64,000 nucleotides of DNA from Plasmodium malariae (lineage: Eukaryota; Apicomplexa; Aconoidasida; Haemosporida; Plasmodiidae): NCBI RefSeq assembly GCF_900090045.1, contig NC_041788.1, forward strand, positions 2,158,501-2,222,500. The letters run 5' to 3'. Below are positions 1 to 11,730 of this stretch, piece after piece (the first letter of the stretch is position 1; each line of letters starts with the position of its first letter). Under the pieces are notes generated by a model. That model saw only the letters and a list, made by a program, of their open reading frames with translations. It ran no database searches and had not been told where the DNA came from. The position numbers were made by a program, and so were the translations under genes.

Positions 1-400
1 TATCATTGTTTATTGTCTGTTCTTTTGAATTATCGTCCTCTCTTTTATTTATTGACAGTTCACTTAATAAATCATTTTTACTATCGTCAACATTAGTACA
101 CTTTTGTGTAAAATTATTTTTTTTGCTATTACTCCTAATTGTTTGTTCGTATTTTTCAAATTGTTCTTGTATATCTTTATCTTGCATGCTTGGTGAACTT
201 TGGTCTCCTGAATTTTCTTTTCCTTGTCTCCTTTTAAAGCAAAATAAAGTACATACATACAGTAATTAAAAATCACAGCAATTTTTTTTTCACAATGTTT
301 ATACAGACACACAAACACACATACGCTTATATATACATGTGTACACATGTATATGCATATGTATGGGTATTTATGTATAGCTATACAGATATATATTTGT

Positions 401-431
<31 letters not shown>

Positions 432-885
432 TATACACTTGCGTATATAAGTGCGTAAAATGAACAAGTTTTTATTTTGTTAGAAATTGTACAAAAAAAA
501 AAAAAAAAAAATTGATTATTTCAAAAATTGCTATATTAACACGTGATAGCTGTTTATTTACTTTATTATTATTACTATTGTATAATTTTTTTTTTTGTTG
601 AGTGTATAAATATTTGTGCACAAGTTTTTCTTCTTTCTTTTTTTTCTTTTTTTTGTAATATTTTTATTATGCAGTAATTTCAAATGAAACAACCATTGTC
701 CAACTGCCTTAACTTTCGGTGTATTGCTTCTTATTTTTTTTTGAGTTAATGCTCGCATTTTGCTATGTCAATATTATTTTGCACGTTTTATTTGCCACTG
801 TTTCGCTTATGTTGCTATATTTCTTCAAACTTTTTGAATTTTTATATTTGTTTTTAAAGTCTTACCATGTGCACACATTGCCCAT
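1..885 (-). CDS. PKAr: cAMP-dependent protein kinase regulatory subunit, 5' part (partial)
   Basis: The gene runs off the left edge, so only its N-terminus is here. Exon 1 is 866-885 (20 bases) and encodes MGNVCT plus two bases of a Trp codon, followed by a GTAAG donor at 865. Exon 2 begins at 230 after a TTTAAAAG acceptor; its first G completes TGG and the frame stays open to base 1, giving a polar, Gln/Ser/Asn/Lys-rich linker. MGNVC is an N-myristoylation (Gly2) plus palmitoylation (Cys5) signal, known for the Plasmodium PKA regulatory subunit, which represses the catalytic subunit until cAMP binds. The cyclic-nucleotide domains lie outside the window. Identity rests on the MGNVCTW start and the neighbouring gene order. 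The 635-base intron contains only homopolymers and TATG repeats. Confidence 0.8.
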
Positions 886-3297
886 TTTGTTATTTTTTAA
901 GGAATTTAATCAAGTAAAAATATTTAAGCAAAAAAAAAAAGGAAAATGTAAATTTATATTTTATTTTTTCCTATTACAAGAAAAGTATATTTGCGCGAAT
1001 AGCATTTCAACTGGATAACTCAAAAAATCAAACAAAAAATAAAATATACATGTATAATTATACAAATATATATACATACATATATATACACATCTACGTA
1101 ATAATGTATTCTACTCCTTTTTTATTTCTTTTGCTGTGATATTTTTTAGGAAACAATGGTTTAACTAACCTTTTAAGTTATACAATAAGCACATTCGTAA
1201 TATACATATATATATATATATATACATACATACATATACATGAACACATACATATATATATGCAAACATATACACATGCGTTAACACGTCAGTAAAATTT
1301 CTTACGTGCGTATTCAGCAATCATCATGAATTTAAAAAGCTACTTACGCTTGAAGAAAAAATTATGTGTAAATTAACACAGAATGATGTAAAATAGTACA
1401 AAAGAATGTATATTAATACAATATAAGGTAAAACAATGTAAGGCAATGTAAAACGATGCAAAATAATGCAAATAATAAGAAAATACTTCTTATTTTTATA
1501 TGTGCATAAATATATTTTGTTAATGCTTAAAAAATTGTCTTGAAATTTTTATATTTATGAAATATCAACTTACAGATGAAAAAAATTAACTATTATACGT
1601 TTTTATAGAAATAATTATTTCTAATTCATTGTATCATAGGAGGAACAATTCGGAAAATTTAATTTTGACTTCATGTCACTTTTTTTTTTCCTTTTTTATT
1701 TGTTATATGTATGTATACACAAACAGGTGTACTTATGATATGCGTAAATTCTGTACATAATGCTTTTATGAGATTGACCTATTCTAATTTTTTTTTTTTT
1801 TTTATTATTTCCAAAAGAGTTTATTACAGGGCATTTTTAAATTGTTACAGTGGCTCATTAATATTAAAAGAAACAAACAAAAAAAAGAAAAAAAAATTAA
1901 CTCTGATAATTATTGCTACAGTCTTTTGATTTATTCTTCCGTAAATTTTTTTTTTTTTTTTTTTTTTTTGTGGCATTATTAAACGTGATGTATAATATCC
2001 TTTTTTCATAGCATGTGCATAGAAATATACTTAAATTTTTATGGGAGCTTAACTGAAATATTGCTATGTTTTTTTTTTAAGTTTACTGTTTATTTATTGA
2101 TAATTCATCATTACAATTAGTTTAAATATTTATTCCAAATGACTACATATGTTTTTGGTTCGTCTCATACATTAAGATGACGAAAAAGAAATTCGTTTAA
2201 AATTTATAAAATTAGATTATTTATGCCTTCTACAATGCAAATAGCACATCATTTACTGCACACATACATGGGATTCGTTAAAAAAAGAAAGAAAAAATTT
2301 TTTTTTGTTATTTATTATTCATATTATTATCATTTTATTCTTTTTTTACTTGTTCCTTATATTTTAAAATGAACACGCAAAGTATATAATAATATGCGAG
2401 TTGATCGACATAATGTTGCTACTTACCATGCTATCAAAAACGATACCTATACCTGTTATGTTTATTTTATTTTATTTTTTCTTCTTTTATAATAACTATA
2501 AAAAAACACTGCTACTTATATTTTTAAAAATAAATAAATATTATGAATATTAAAAATTTACTTCATTTTTTGTTTGCTTTTTTTCCCACTTACGTATTTT
2601 TGTTAAAATAACGAACCTCACACATACGTTCTTCAAACATATGAAATATTGTATACCAGTTAGAACATGAATAACGAACACTAAGATATATGACCATATA
2701 TATATATATACATATAACACACTTATATGGGAAAAAAATGTGAATAAAAAATTATACCATTTCAAGAGTCTTATTACTATTATTTTAAGATCCATTCATG
2801 AAAAATTGGCAATAAAAAATAATGGTTTTTAAAAATAATTAGAAAATATTTTTTCACTTCCAAATTTATTGAAAGTTGAAATTTAACGCTTCAAAAAAGT
2901 ATCGTATTTTGTCACATGTAAAAACTACATGTACACAGAATGAATAAATAATTAATTATTTCTATTGTGTACAGAATAGTTCTATTAAAAGGCATAAAAA
3001 CTGTAATTTATGAATATTTTGTAAGTACACATGTTATTTCGCTGATATTTAAGCCCCCCATAATTTTCTTTTTTTTTTTGTTTTAACTGAAGAGCATCTA
3101 ATTATATTCTTCATCAACTCTACTTTTTTTCGATCTTATCTAATCTTTTAATGGTCATTTTTTCATTGTTTCTATGACAATTCATTTGTGTTAGTCATAT
3201 CTTTATTTCTTTTGAATATTTTTGAATCATTCTTTGTTCATTCTTTTGGCACATTCTGTATTCCCTCTTTTTCAAATAAAACAAAAATAATTTGAAA
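886..3297. other. intergenic spacer upstream of PKAr
   Basis: No convincing coding sequence. It holds poly-A/T runs, TATA/CATA repeats around 1060-1280 and short AATG-rich repeats near 1430-1470. A good minus-strand donor (AGC|GTAAGT at 1347) could belong to a PKAr 5'UTR intron. The region presumably includes the PKAr promoter. Confidence 0.5.
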
Positions 3298-3590
3298 TTA
3301 TTCACTTAATTTTAACAGTTGTTTATAAAACGATAAAAAAGCCCAAAAGAATATATTTTGTTTTATATATTCTTTCTTATTCTTTTTCTTTTTTTTTATT
3401 TTGCTTGAAGTTCTAAAATACATGAGTATAATACTAATGAACAAAATAATGCAAAACGTTGTATAATAAAATGAACTAAACAATAACAAAAAAAGGGTTT
3501 CGTAAAAGTAACACATGAACAAACCAAAGGTGTGTACCAAAAAAAAAAATTAATAAACAGAAACGCTTAAACATAAATATCTTCATAAAT

Positions 3591-3621
<31 letters not shown>

Positions 3622-4047
3622 AGTATAGCAAAAACGATATAAAATAATTACACGCACAAATTAGCGTAATTACGCCCGAGAAGAAGAATATATAAAAATG
3701 GGTAAACATCTGGTATTAACTGTAAGAAATGATTTTAAAAAATTTAGTTAATTTTACAAAAAAATATACATATGTATGTATTATATATATATATATATAT
3801 ATCGCATATGCATGATTTTTTTTTTCGTGAATTTTGTGATTAAACAATTGTTTCAACTTGGTATAAATATATGTATAAAAGTATAAATAAATTTACGTAA
3901 TAAACACTTTTCATAATGTTTATACTTACAGATGTAAACATATATAGTATATGTATATATATATGTAGTATTTTTTTCCACCTTTTTTTTGTCGAATAAG
4001 CCAAAAAATATGAACAAATCATAATAAAAATTCACAATAGTAAATAG
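3298..4047 (-). CDS. candidate spliced multi-pass membrane protein, unknown
   Basis: Three pieces join with matching phases on the minus strand. Piece a (3930-4047) follows a strong TTTTATTTTAG acceptor and encodes LFTIVNFYYDLFIFFGLF and a Lys-rich stretch, up to a GTAAGT donor. Piece b (3652-3709) encodes YPFLYILLLGRNYANLC and ends at GTAATT. Piece c (3298-3475) encodes a hydrophobic helix (SFYYTTFCIILFISIILMYF), a poly-Lys linker, a second aromatic segment (NIFFWAFLSFYK) and a TAA stop. Together this is about 117 residues with three or four hydrophobic segments. Piece a has no ATG, so a first exon must lie between 4050 and 4300; I could not fix it. Piece c is also open upstream without the intron. 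No family recognised. Confidence 0.45.
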
Positions 4048-4185
4048 CTAAAATAAAAAATATACAAAATGAGAACAAATGTATAGTATTAAAAAATATA
4101 TGTATAAATTAAAACGTAACATGTGCTTATAAGTACAATTATAATATATATATACAAATTTGAGATATAATTGAAGCGGAAGTAG

Positions 4186-4219
<34 letters not shown>

Positions 4220-4301
4220 CTCTGGATTTAATACAAAAGCAGAATATGAAAAAAATAGATGAGGAAAAAAAGAAAAACGAAATTAAAAAAGAAAAAAAAA
4301 A

Positions 4302-5666
4302 ATGAGCATAATAAATGAGAGTAAAATGCCCATAATCCCAATTGAGGATACTAAGCATTATTCATGTAGTGAAGAAAATGACACAATTAATCTTGAAAAC
4401 AACTCGAACGATTTAAATAGTTTTCAAAATTTTCTTATAAGGAACGGGTCAAATAATGGGTCAGATAAATGTGGAGATAATAAGAAAAGTCATGCATTAA
4501 TAAAAAAAGAGATTAATAACAATAGTAACAATTACAACTGTAATAACAACTACAGTTTTAATAGTAATAAAAACCTCAATTTAGTTAGAAGAAAGAAGGG
4601 CGTAATAAGAAAAAAAGACTCATATGGAAGTACTCATTTAGTTCTTGGTAATATCAGGGGTAATAGAAAATTAAGAAAAAAGTTACTGTGGAACAATTGC
4701 ACAGATCAAAATACAAATGTATCTGAAATGTCTTATATTAAAGATTTTGAAAATAATTCCTTTATGCATGAAAATGGCCATCATATGGTTTTATATGATA
4801 ATAAATATAGAGATTACCCAAGAAATAAAGGAGAAGAACGGAGTGAAAAGATAAAATATTTTTTTGTTTATTCACCTGATATTATACAAAGATGGATAAG
4901 AGTTATATTTAATATTATAATAACGTCATTAATAGTTACTTTGATATATTTTATATTTATATCTGTTAGAGAAGATATAAATAAAAAAGTAGCTATTCAG
5001 GTTGAAAACGTAAAAGAAGAATCGAATTCTTGCAAAAAACAATATTATGCTCATAAATGTGGTACAGTCAATTTACCTTTATTAAATGAAAAATGTGAAG
5101 AATGGTTAAAATGTATGAAAACAGATCATAAATTATATCAAGATATTTCTTTTTTATCAGCTCAAATGTTAGGGCAAATTATTAATGCTTTTATTGTTCA
5201 GTTTGAATGGAAAAGTATATGTGTTATTGCCTTTATATTTCTTCTTATTTTTATTGGCAGTAATTATGCCCTTTCTATAGGAGGAGGATCTAGAGTGAAC
5301 GGCGCGGAATATTCTTTATACAACCCTTATATGAATGCAAATAGTAATATACCCCCTTTTCCATATTATCCTTTTTATCCTATTTTACCTCAAGCTTTAC
5401 ATTATAATAATGGACGTAATACCGATATACCATTGATGAATATGTCATTCCCTCAAAACAAATTCTTTCAAAACAGTAGTTTTTCCAGGAATCCCTATAA
5501 TCACTTTAGTCATTACACGTATGCAGATGAACATAACACTTCAAATAATTCAACATCAAGGAATAAGGATTATTCCGATAATTATGGTTCATCCAAGAAA
5601 GACAGTAATAAAAAAGGGTCCAAAAAATTAGGTTTCTTAAAATATCTGACAGGAGGTTTCAAGTAA
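4302..5666 (+). CDS. Brl1/Brr6-like nuclear-envelope protein
   Basis: A single-exon 454-residue protein. Residues 1-185 are Asn-rich and low complexity. The core has a membrane helix (about 202-221), a lumenal segment with four cysteines (C244, C253, C265 and C271, the last two in the pattern CEEWLKCM), and a second helix (about 305-323). Two helices flanking a four-cysteine lumenal loop define the Brl1/Brr6 di-sulfide nucleocytoplasmic-transport family. These proteins act in nuclear pore assembly and nuclear-envelope lipid homeostasis in organisms with closed mitosis, which fits Plasmodium schizogony. The tail is rich in Asn, Pro and Tyr and ends in a Lys/Gly-rich segment. The ATG follows an A-rich leader and is the first in frame. 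The gene is convergent with GyrA. The family call rests on topology and cysteine spacing. Confidence 0.75.
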   Translation: MSIINESKMPIIPIEDTKHYSCSEENDTINLENNSNDLNSFQNFLIRNGSNNGSDKCGDNKKSHALIKKEINNNSNNYNCNNNYSFNSNKNLNLVRRKKGVIRKKDSYGSTHLVLGNIRGNRKLRKKLLWNNCTDQNTNVSEMSYIKDFENNSFMHENGHHMVLYDNKYRDYPRNKGEERSEKIKYFFVYSPDIIQRWIRVIFNIIITSLIVTLIYFIFISVREDINKKVAIQVENVKEESNSCKKQYYAHKCGTVNLPLLNEKCEEWLKCMKTDHKLYQDISFLSAQMLGQIINAFIVQFEWKSICVIAFIFLLIFIGSNYALSIGGGSRVNGAEYSLYNPYMNANSNIPPFPYYPFYPILPQALHYNNGRNTDIPLMNMSFPQNKFFQNSSFSRNPYNHFSHYTYADEHNTSNNSTSRNKDYSDNYGSSKKDSNKKGSKKLGFLKYLTGGFK

Positions 5667-6074
5667 ATTAATCCACTGGAGATTTAATTGTTCCATCGGT
5701 AATCTAGTTGTTCACCTGAAAGAACAAGAATAAAATAAAATAATAATACAAATAAATAAATAAATGAACAGATAAATAAATAAATAAGTAAACACGCATT
5801 TGAGTTACCTTGTCAAACATACACACACAGGGACGCACATCAAGATGCACAAACATTTGTTCATTTATTTTTCAATTACTTAAGAGCATATATACCTGTG
5901 CATGCCCGAAAAAATACATAGATAAATTTGTCTGTATATATGTATTCATTTGTAAATATGTGTGTATCTCTTTGTGTGAGGTATATTGTTTGTCTACTTG
6001 TATGTTGTATGCATAATCATATCCTTATAAATGTTTTTTATATATGTTTACATGCATATGCATATTATGCATTA

Positions 6075-6123
<49 letters not shown>

Positions 6124-6922
6124 TTTTTTTGTTATATATTTATAAATTAAAAAGGTCTTTTTTTTTTTTTAATCTTTAAACTTATTTTGAATTTCGGCAC
6201 ATCGTATCCCCAATGGCTATTTTGTTTTCATTTCATTTCATTTTTTTTTTTAAATTAAATATGACTTATTTGATTTATGTGTTTTTCGTAAAATAATTTT
6301 AGTATTCTTGTTAATACACCTCAACAAAACAAAATAAAAAAGGTTAGAAAAAAATAAAAAAAGAACGAATATAAAAAAAGTTGTAAATTTTTTATAGTTA
6401 AAATTACCTATTAAAATTAAATATGTGTCATAAATAATCCAACACAAATAAATGCAAGTAAAAATAATTAGGAACAAAAAAAAAAAATAAACAAAAAGAA
6501 AATAAAAAACGCAAATTAATGAAGCATATAAAATGTTTGTTGAACATTATATATGCATTAATAATATAAGAAAAGGATTGTAAATATTCAAAAAACGAAT
6601 ACTTCTCTTTTTATTTACTGCTGCATATATAAAAAATGTTATAATGGATATATGGCTTATTCACCTAAGTAAAAACACAGAAAAAAGTAGTATGCATTTA
6701 TAAATGTATAATAAAACAAAAGGGGTAACTGCGTAAAATAGGTATACCGGGGAAAATATTACATAAATATATAAATACATATATATGCATATATATAAGC
6801 ACAAGCACACAAATGCATGTATGTATGCTTTACAAGGGAGAAGAACATAAAATGCTTCGAATATTCGCACAAATGAAAGTTAAATATTCAGGCATAATCA
6901 ACGAATTCACACGCACACGATC
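5667..6922. other. intergenic spacer between convergent genes
   Basis: This is the 3' flank of the Brl1/Brr6-like gene (left) and of GyrA (right). It contains TAAA repeats (5750-5790), a (TA)n block followed by a long poly-T (6085-6130), and TATG-type repeats near 6760-6830. A minus-strand hydrophobic frame at 6250-6477 lacks an ATG. Confidence 0.5.
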
Positions 6923-9900
6923 TCAGGACAACTGCAAAATGTCGAAATAAACCAGTTTATTAATCTTATTCAATTTTGCATAAATTTGAGATGAGTGTTT
7001 CCTACTTTTTTTTTTTAATAAAGACATATTTTTTCTAATAAGAACGGCATGATCTGTAATCATAATAAGTAAATCATTTTCTTTCTTTTTTGTTATATCG
7101 TATAATTTGAATCCTAAAAATTCATCCATATCAGCATTATGCATGAAATTTTTTCTATTCTCATCAACTGTGGGTATACTTCTTTCTTTTGCATCTACAG
7201 GTAATTCATCCAATTTCGTTAGTCCACTTATTACTTCTAATTTTTCTTGTTTATCACTCTTTTCTTTCACTTCGCTCTGTTTTTCTTGACAATTTGTAAT
7301 AGTTACGTTGTTACTATTAATTTTACTTTTAATTTTGGCCTTTTTAAATTTCATAATTTTATAACCCTTCCCTTTCTTTTTTTGTATTTTCAATTCATTG
7401 AGATTAATCATTTTTCCAAATCCATTTCTTGAAAGAAATATAATTTTAAAATTTTTTATATTTTTTTCATTATTCTCATAGGACAGCAGGTCTACCACTT
7501 TATCATTTTTACCTAGAAATATGCATTTATTACCTAGTGAGTTTTTTTTAGAGATTTTAAAACAACTTAGTGGAAATTGTATTATATAACCATTCTTTGT
7601 CCCTACTATACAATTATCATCAAAATTACAGTAACTAAAATAAATATTTTTCTTATTTTTAAAAAGTTTTATTCCTTTTTTTTTTTTTTTTAAAAACACA
7701 TCATTATTTATTACTTTCATTTTTCCATTTTCACTACAAACGATAAGGTATTTTTTATTTTCGTCAAATTTTGTCATTCCAGTTATATTCTTTGAGCACT
7801 TAATGATCTGATTAATAGCAATTCCTTTGGAATCGTATGAGGACAAATGTAAATCACACACATTTAAAAGAAATGCCTTATTAAGATTGTCTGTTAGTAA
7901 TATTTTATCTTTGTTTCTACAAAGAATACTTTTTTTTATTTTATAACTGTTACTACTGTTCTTGATATCACTGCTACTATCCGTGTCTCCTTCCATATTC
8001 GTTGTATCAACTTTACTTCCATCTTGATCTCCTTTATTTTTAGCTTTTCTTTTTTTTTCGTTTAAGTTCTCTTCATTTTCTTTTAAAATGTATTTAGCAT
8101 TGGACAACTTAATAATATTATTTAAATGATTTTTCAATTTTTCATTTATCTTTATTTTTTTTATGTATCCCCCGTATGTAATTAAAATTAGCACTTCATC
8201 ATTGTTGTATAAATCTTTATCATTCCTATCTAATGAGTCTATGTACGTATTTCTGTACTGTATATTCAGTGAACTCTTCGCCAAGTGTTCACCGTCATTT
8301 GAAATTGTTAATGTACTATTGTTTACATATTTGCTTAAATCATCTATTCGATTTTTCTTTTGTTCATCTGTGCTTTCTTCACACTCATTGTTATTTCCCC
8401 TCTCTCCAATTAGTCTTTTTCTTTTCCTTCCAACTATTTCCATATTCGGTTTCTCATCCTTAATTAGTTGATTTTTCATTTCGTTAATTGTGTCATTATC
8501 AGCACCATTGTTGCTGTCATTTGGGTCCACTGAAAATGTGATTTTCTCATGAGTGTCCTTTTGCTTTATTCCACTTCCTATATTCCAATTATTGGCGTTT
8601 TTGTCGTGATTGATATATGTATACTTATACTTAATATTTACTGGAACATCATTTGTATGTAATTTATTAATTCCGTATTTATTTTTTATATATGTTAATT
8701 CGTCAATGATTACTTTTTTAATTTCGTGCACGTTGTTAATAATATTTTGATTTACTTTCATTTGAGCAATAATTTTATTTTTTTGGCTTACAAAATCAAT
8801 ATTTTTTATATTTATTAATTTTTGTATTTTCATGGATAAGATATACTTAATTTGTTCATCATTTAGTTTAAAATTATTTTTCAAAAAAATTTTAATTTCT
8901 TCGATATTTTGTTTTTTTTGAAAGAAAGAAATAATTTGTAGAATTTTCTTTTGTATAATCAGATATAAGTCTATAATATCAAGTTCTTTTTGTAAATTTT
9001 TATTTTTTATTTGATAATTTTTTTTTACAAATTTTATTCTATTTTCTGACCACAGTTGAAAAAAAGATTTTAAAGAAAATTGTGTGTAGCTATTTTCATA
9101 TCCAATACATACAAAATTGCAATGATAATTAATCTGCATATGGGTGTATTTAAATAAAAAGGACAAAAAATTATATATTTGTTCTATTTGACAACTTTTT
9201 CGAAGTTCCAGTACAATCCTCATATCTTCTTTTTCACTTTCATCTCGTATTTTCAATAATATATTATCATGTTCATATTTTTTCTCATTTAATAAGTTGA
9301 TAATATTTTCGATTAATTCATTCGGTTTTACATTTGGCGGTAAATTTTTTATGATCAGTTTTTTACTCCCTTTGTCCTGTTCAGAAGAGTCTAAAGATAT
9401 TAGGTCATTTATATGATTTGTATAAGTTTTATCATTTTGTGTATACTCATAGAAAACATTACTCCTTATTTCTATATTACCTTTACCTGTACTGTACATA
9501 TTTTTTAACACATTTTTTTTACTAATAACTATACCACCAGTTGAGAAATCAGGTCCTTTAATAATATTAAACAAATCATCATTTGTAATGTCTGGGTTTA
9601 GTAAAAAGTTTATTGAGCAGTTAATAACATCAATTAAGTTGTGACATGGTATATTACTTAATATACTTACAGCAATACCTGAACATCCATTAATTAGGAG
9701 AAGAGGAATTTTACTACACAACACTTTAGGTTCCTTTTCATTACCATCAAAATTTCTCATATATTCTATATTTTCATTATTTATTTCGTTTAATAAAATA
9801 TCATAACAAAAATTAGAAATTTTTGCTTCTGTATATCTCATAGCAGCAGCATTATATTCAACTGATCCAAAATTTCCATACCCCTTTATCAACAAATTGT

Positions 9901-10852
9901 TATTATGGTGTTTCTGTGCTAATCTTACTAAAGCATCATAAACACTCTTATCTCCATGTGGATGATATTTACCTATAACTTCACCAACTATCCTTGCACA
10001 TTTTTTGTAACTTCTTTTCACCACTCCTTTATTTATTTCATGCATACTCCAAATAATTCTTCTTTGTACTGTTTTTAGCCCATCCCGATAATCACATAAA
10101 CATCTATTAAGAATTAAAAAATTAGCATACGATAAAAAACTTTTGGATAGTAATTCGCATATTTCTACGTCATAATATTCCCCCTTGATACATTTCAAGC
10201 TCTCCTTAATAAGTGCGTCCACTTGCTCTGTTCTTCCTTCTTTATCTACTTCACCTACTTCACCTACTTCACCTACTTCATCTGATTCATCTAATTCATC
10301 TAATTCATCCACTTCATCTTCTTCATCTTCTTCATCTTCTTCATCTTCTTCATCTTTTTCGTCTTCCTCTTCTTCCTTTTCTTCTTTTCCTCGTCCTTCT
10401 TTATTTTCGCGTGCACGGTTCACATTGCTTCGCTTCTTTTCCTTCCTTGACATGCCCCCCCCTTCTTGTCCGCTTACCACTTTTTCTATGGCTTCATTTA
10501 TCATATCAGCGGCTACTCCCCTCAGGTTTTTTCCCCCATCCTGTGCTCCATAAGTTTCATCTTCTCTTTTTGCACGCAAAATGGAAATAAGCTTCTTATT
10601 GATGAATTTTTTTTTTTCGAATATCCTAGTGAATAACTTATTGTTTTTTAATTTACGAAGACTGATATTTTTTAAATATGTTTTTCTTAAATATCCATGT
10701 ACATTTTTTATAAAAAAAGTTTTATTCTTTTTTGGCGTGTTGTTACATGATAAATGAATTTTTTCGCTTTTTATAAAGAAAAAGCTAGGGTTAATTACTG
10801 ATAAAAAAAAAAATAGTTCAAGGAGAAAAATAAAGGTAAAATTAAACGACAT
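6923..10852 (-). CDS. GyrA: DNA gyrase subunit A, apicoplast-targeted
   Basis: 1,309 residues in one exon. The start MSFNFTFIFLLELFFFLSVI is a signal peptide, followed by a Lys/Asn-rich, acid-poor stretch to about residue 95: the bipartite apicoplast leader. Residues 150-205 are acidic repeats. The breakage-reunion domain follows, with RDGLKTVQRRIIW, YHPHGDKSVYDALVRLAQ and GNFGSVEYNAAAMRYTE; Tyr340 is the catalytic tyrosine that links to DNA. The C-terminal half carries a QKKKGKG motif corresponding to the GyrA box, the feature that separates gyrase from topoisomerase IV. The enzyme partners with GyrB to supercoil the apicoplast genome. The residue matching E. coli Ser83 is Lys302. The protein is longer than bacterial GyrA (about 875 residues) because of the leader and low-complexity inserts. 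Confidence 0.95.
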   Translation of the reverse strand: MSFNFTFIFLLELFFFLSVINPSFFFIKSEKIHLSCNNTPKKNKTFFIKNVHGYLRKTYLKNISLRKLKNNKLFTRIFEKKKFINKKLISILRAKREDETYGAQDGGKNLRGVAADMINEAIEKVVSGQEGGGMSRKEKKRSNVNRARENKEGRGKEEKEEEEDEKDEEDEEDEEDEEDEVDELDELDESDEVGEVGEVGEVDKEGRTEQVDALIKESLKCIKGEYYDVEICELLSKSFLSYANFLILNRCLCDYRDGLKTVQRRIIWSMHEINKGVVKRSYKKCARIVGEVIGKYHPHGDKSVYDALVRLAQKHHNNNLLIKGYGNFGSVEYNAAAMRYTEAKISNFCYDILLNEINNENIEYMRNFDGNEKEPKVLCSKIPLLLINGCSGIAVSILSNIPCHNLIDVINCSINFLLNPDITNDDLFNIIKGPDFSTGGIVISKKNVLKNMYSTGKGNIEIRSNVFYEYTQNDKTYTNHINDLISLDSSEQDKGSKKLIIKNLPPNVKPNELIENIINLLNEKKYEHDNILLKIRDESEKEDMRIVLELRKSCQIEQIYNFLSFLFKYTHMQINYHCNFVCIGYENSYTQFSLKSFFQLWSENRIKFVKKNYQIKNKNLQKELDIIDLYLIIQKKILQIISFFQKKQNIEEIKIFLKNNFKLNDEQIKYILSMKIQKLINIKNIDFVSQKNKIIAQMKVNQNIINNVHEIKKVIIDELTYIKNKYGINKLHTNDVPVNIKYKYTYINHDKNANNWNIGSGIKQKDTHEKITFSVDPNDSNNGADNDTINEMKNQLIKDEKPNMEIVGRKRKRLIGERGNNNECEESTDEQKKNRIDDLSKYVNNSTLTISNDGEHLAKSSLNIQYRNTYIDSLDRNDKDLYNNDEVLILITYGGYIKKIKINEKLKNHLNNIIKLSNAKYILKENEENLNEKKRKAKNKGDQDGSKVDTTNMEGDTDSSSDIKNSSNSYKIKKSILCRNKDKILLTDNLNKAFLLNVCDLHLSSYDSKGIAINQIIKCSKNITGMTKFDENKKYLIVCSENGKMKVINNDVFLKKKKKGIKLFKNKKNIYFSYCNFDDNCIVGTKNGYIIQFPLSCFKISKKNSLGNKCIFLGKNDKVVDLLSYENNEKNIKNFKIIFLSRNGFGKMINLNELKIQKKKGKGYKIMKFKKAKIKSKINSNNVTITNCQEKQSEVKEKSDKQEKLEVISGLTKLDELPVDAKERSIPTVDENRKNFMHNADMDEFLGFKLYDITKKKENDLLIMITDHAVLIRKNMSLLKKKSRKHSSQIYAKLNKINKLVYFDILQLS

Positions 10853-11690
10853 AATATTCGTATGTACATACGTATCTAAGTAACCTGACCTCGCTCGTCA
10901 ATACTGAAAAAAGACCAAAAAATGGATAATATCTTTCCTTAAAAAGGGTACATATATATATATACATAAACACATACATATACATATACGAATACCTACA
11001 TTTAAATTCATGTACATTCGCATGAGTGCGCATACTAGTTCAATATCAAACAAGCAAACACATAGTTTTCAAAAATTTGTACTTTCACGCTTATACTATT
11101 TTTGTCGTAAATATATTTACATGTTTATTCAAAATTATAACTAATGTCTTTGCGCTTTTTTTATATTTTTTTTCTTTCCTAACATTTACCCTTTTTTTAC
11201 TTCTTAAAAAAATTCTTTCTTCTTTTCTTTTTTATAACCATTCTCACATTATTTTATAACAAATGTTTAATTCTAAAAAATAAGTAATACTTTAATTTTG
11301 TGAATTTTTGGCTATGGTAGCCTGCGTAAAAAATTCACGCCCTTAACCTCTTGAAAATACACACATGCATGGAAATATGAGTATACACGTATAAGCATAT
11401 ACACGTATAAACATGTACACATATATATATGTATACTTATGTATGGATACACCTTCCATTTAAATGTACTGTGTAACTCGTATTTTAAAGGCCGCTCACA
11501 TGCATGTATTTTTTTCTTTTGCTTATATTTGTTAAAATAAGGGTAATTCCAAATCTGTTAGTGTTGTTGGGCTTTTAGGACAAAATTGACAATGTACTTT
11601 TAACAAAATATATATTTGTGATTTCAGCATTCATTTTGCATTCTATTTTATAATATATGTTTTAATTTCATAAACTAATTTTTAATAATT

Positions 11691-11730
<40 letters not shown>

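Noticed and set aside
6250..6547. Minus-strand hydrophobic frame (WIIYDTYLILIGNF...), possibly joined to an upstream ATG at 6547
   Set aside because: The long frame has no ATG; joining it to the ATG at 6547 needs -1 or +2 bases in a T12 run, unlike the +1 pattern of the two convincing breaks, and no splice pair fits. A resemblance to TMBIM (YDT motif) is too short to use.
10185..10590. Plus-strand Ser/Pro- and Leu/His-rich ORFs opposite GyrA
   Set aside because: Antisense of the acidic repeat block of GyrA.
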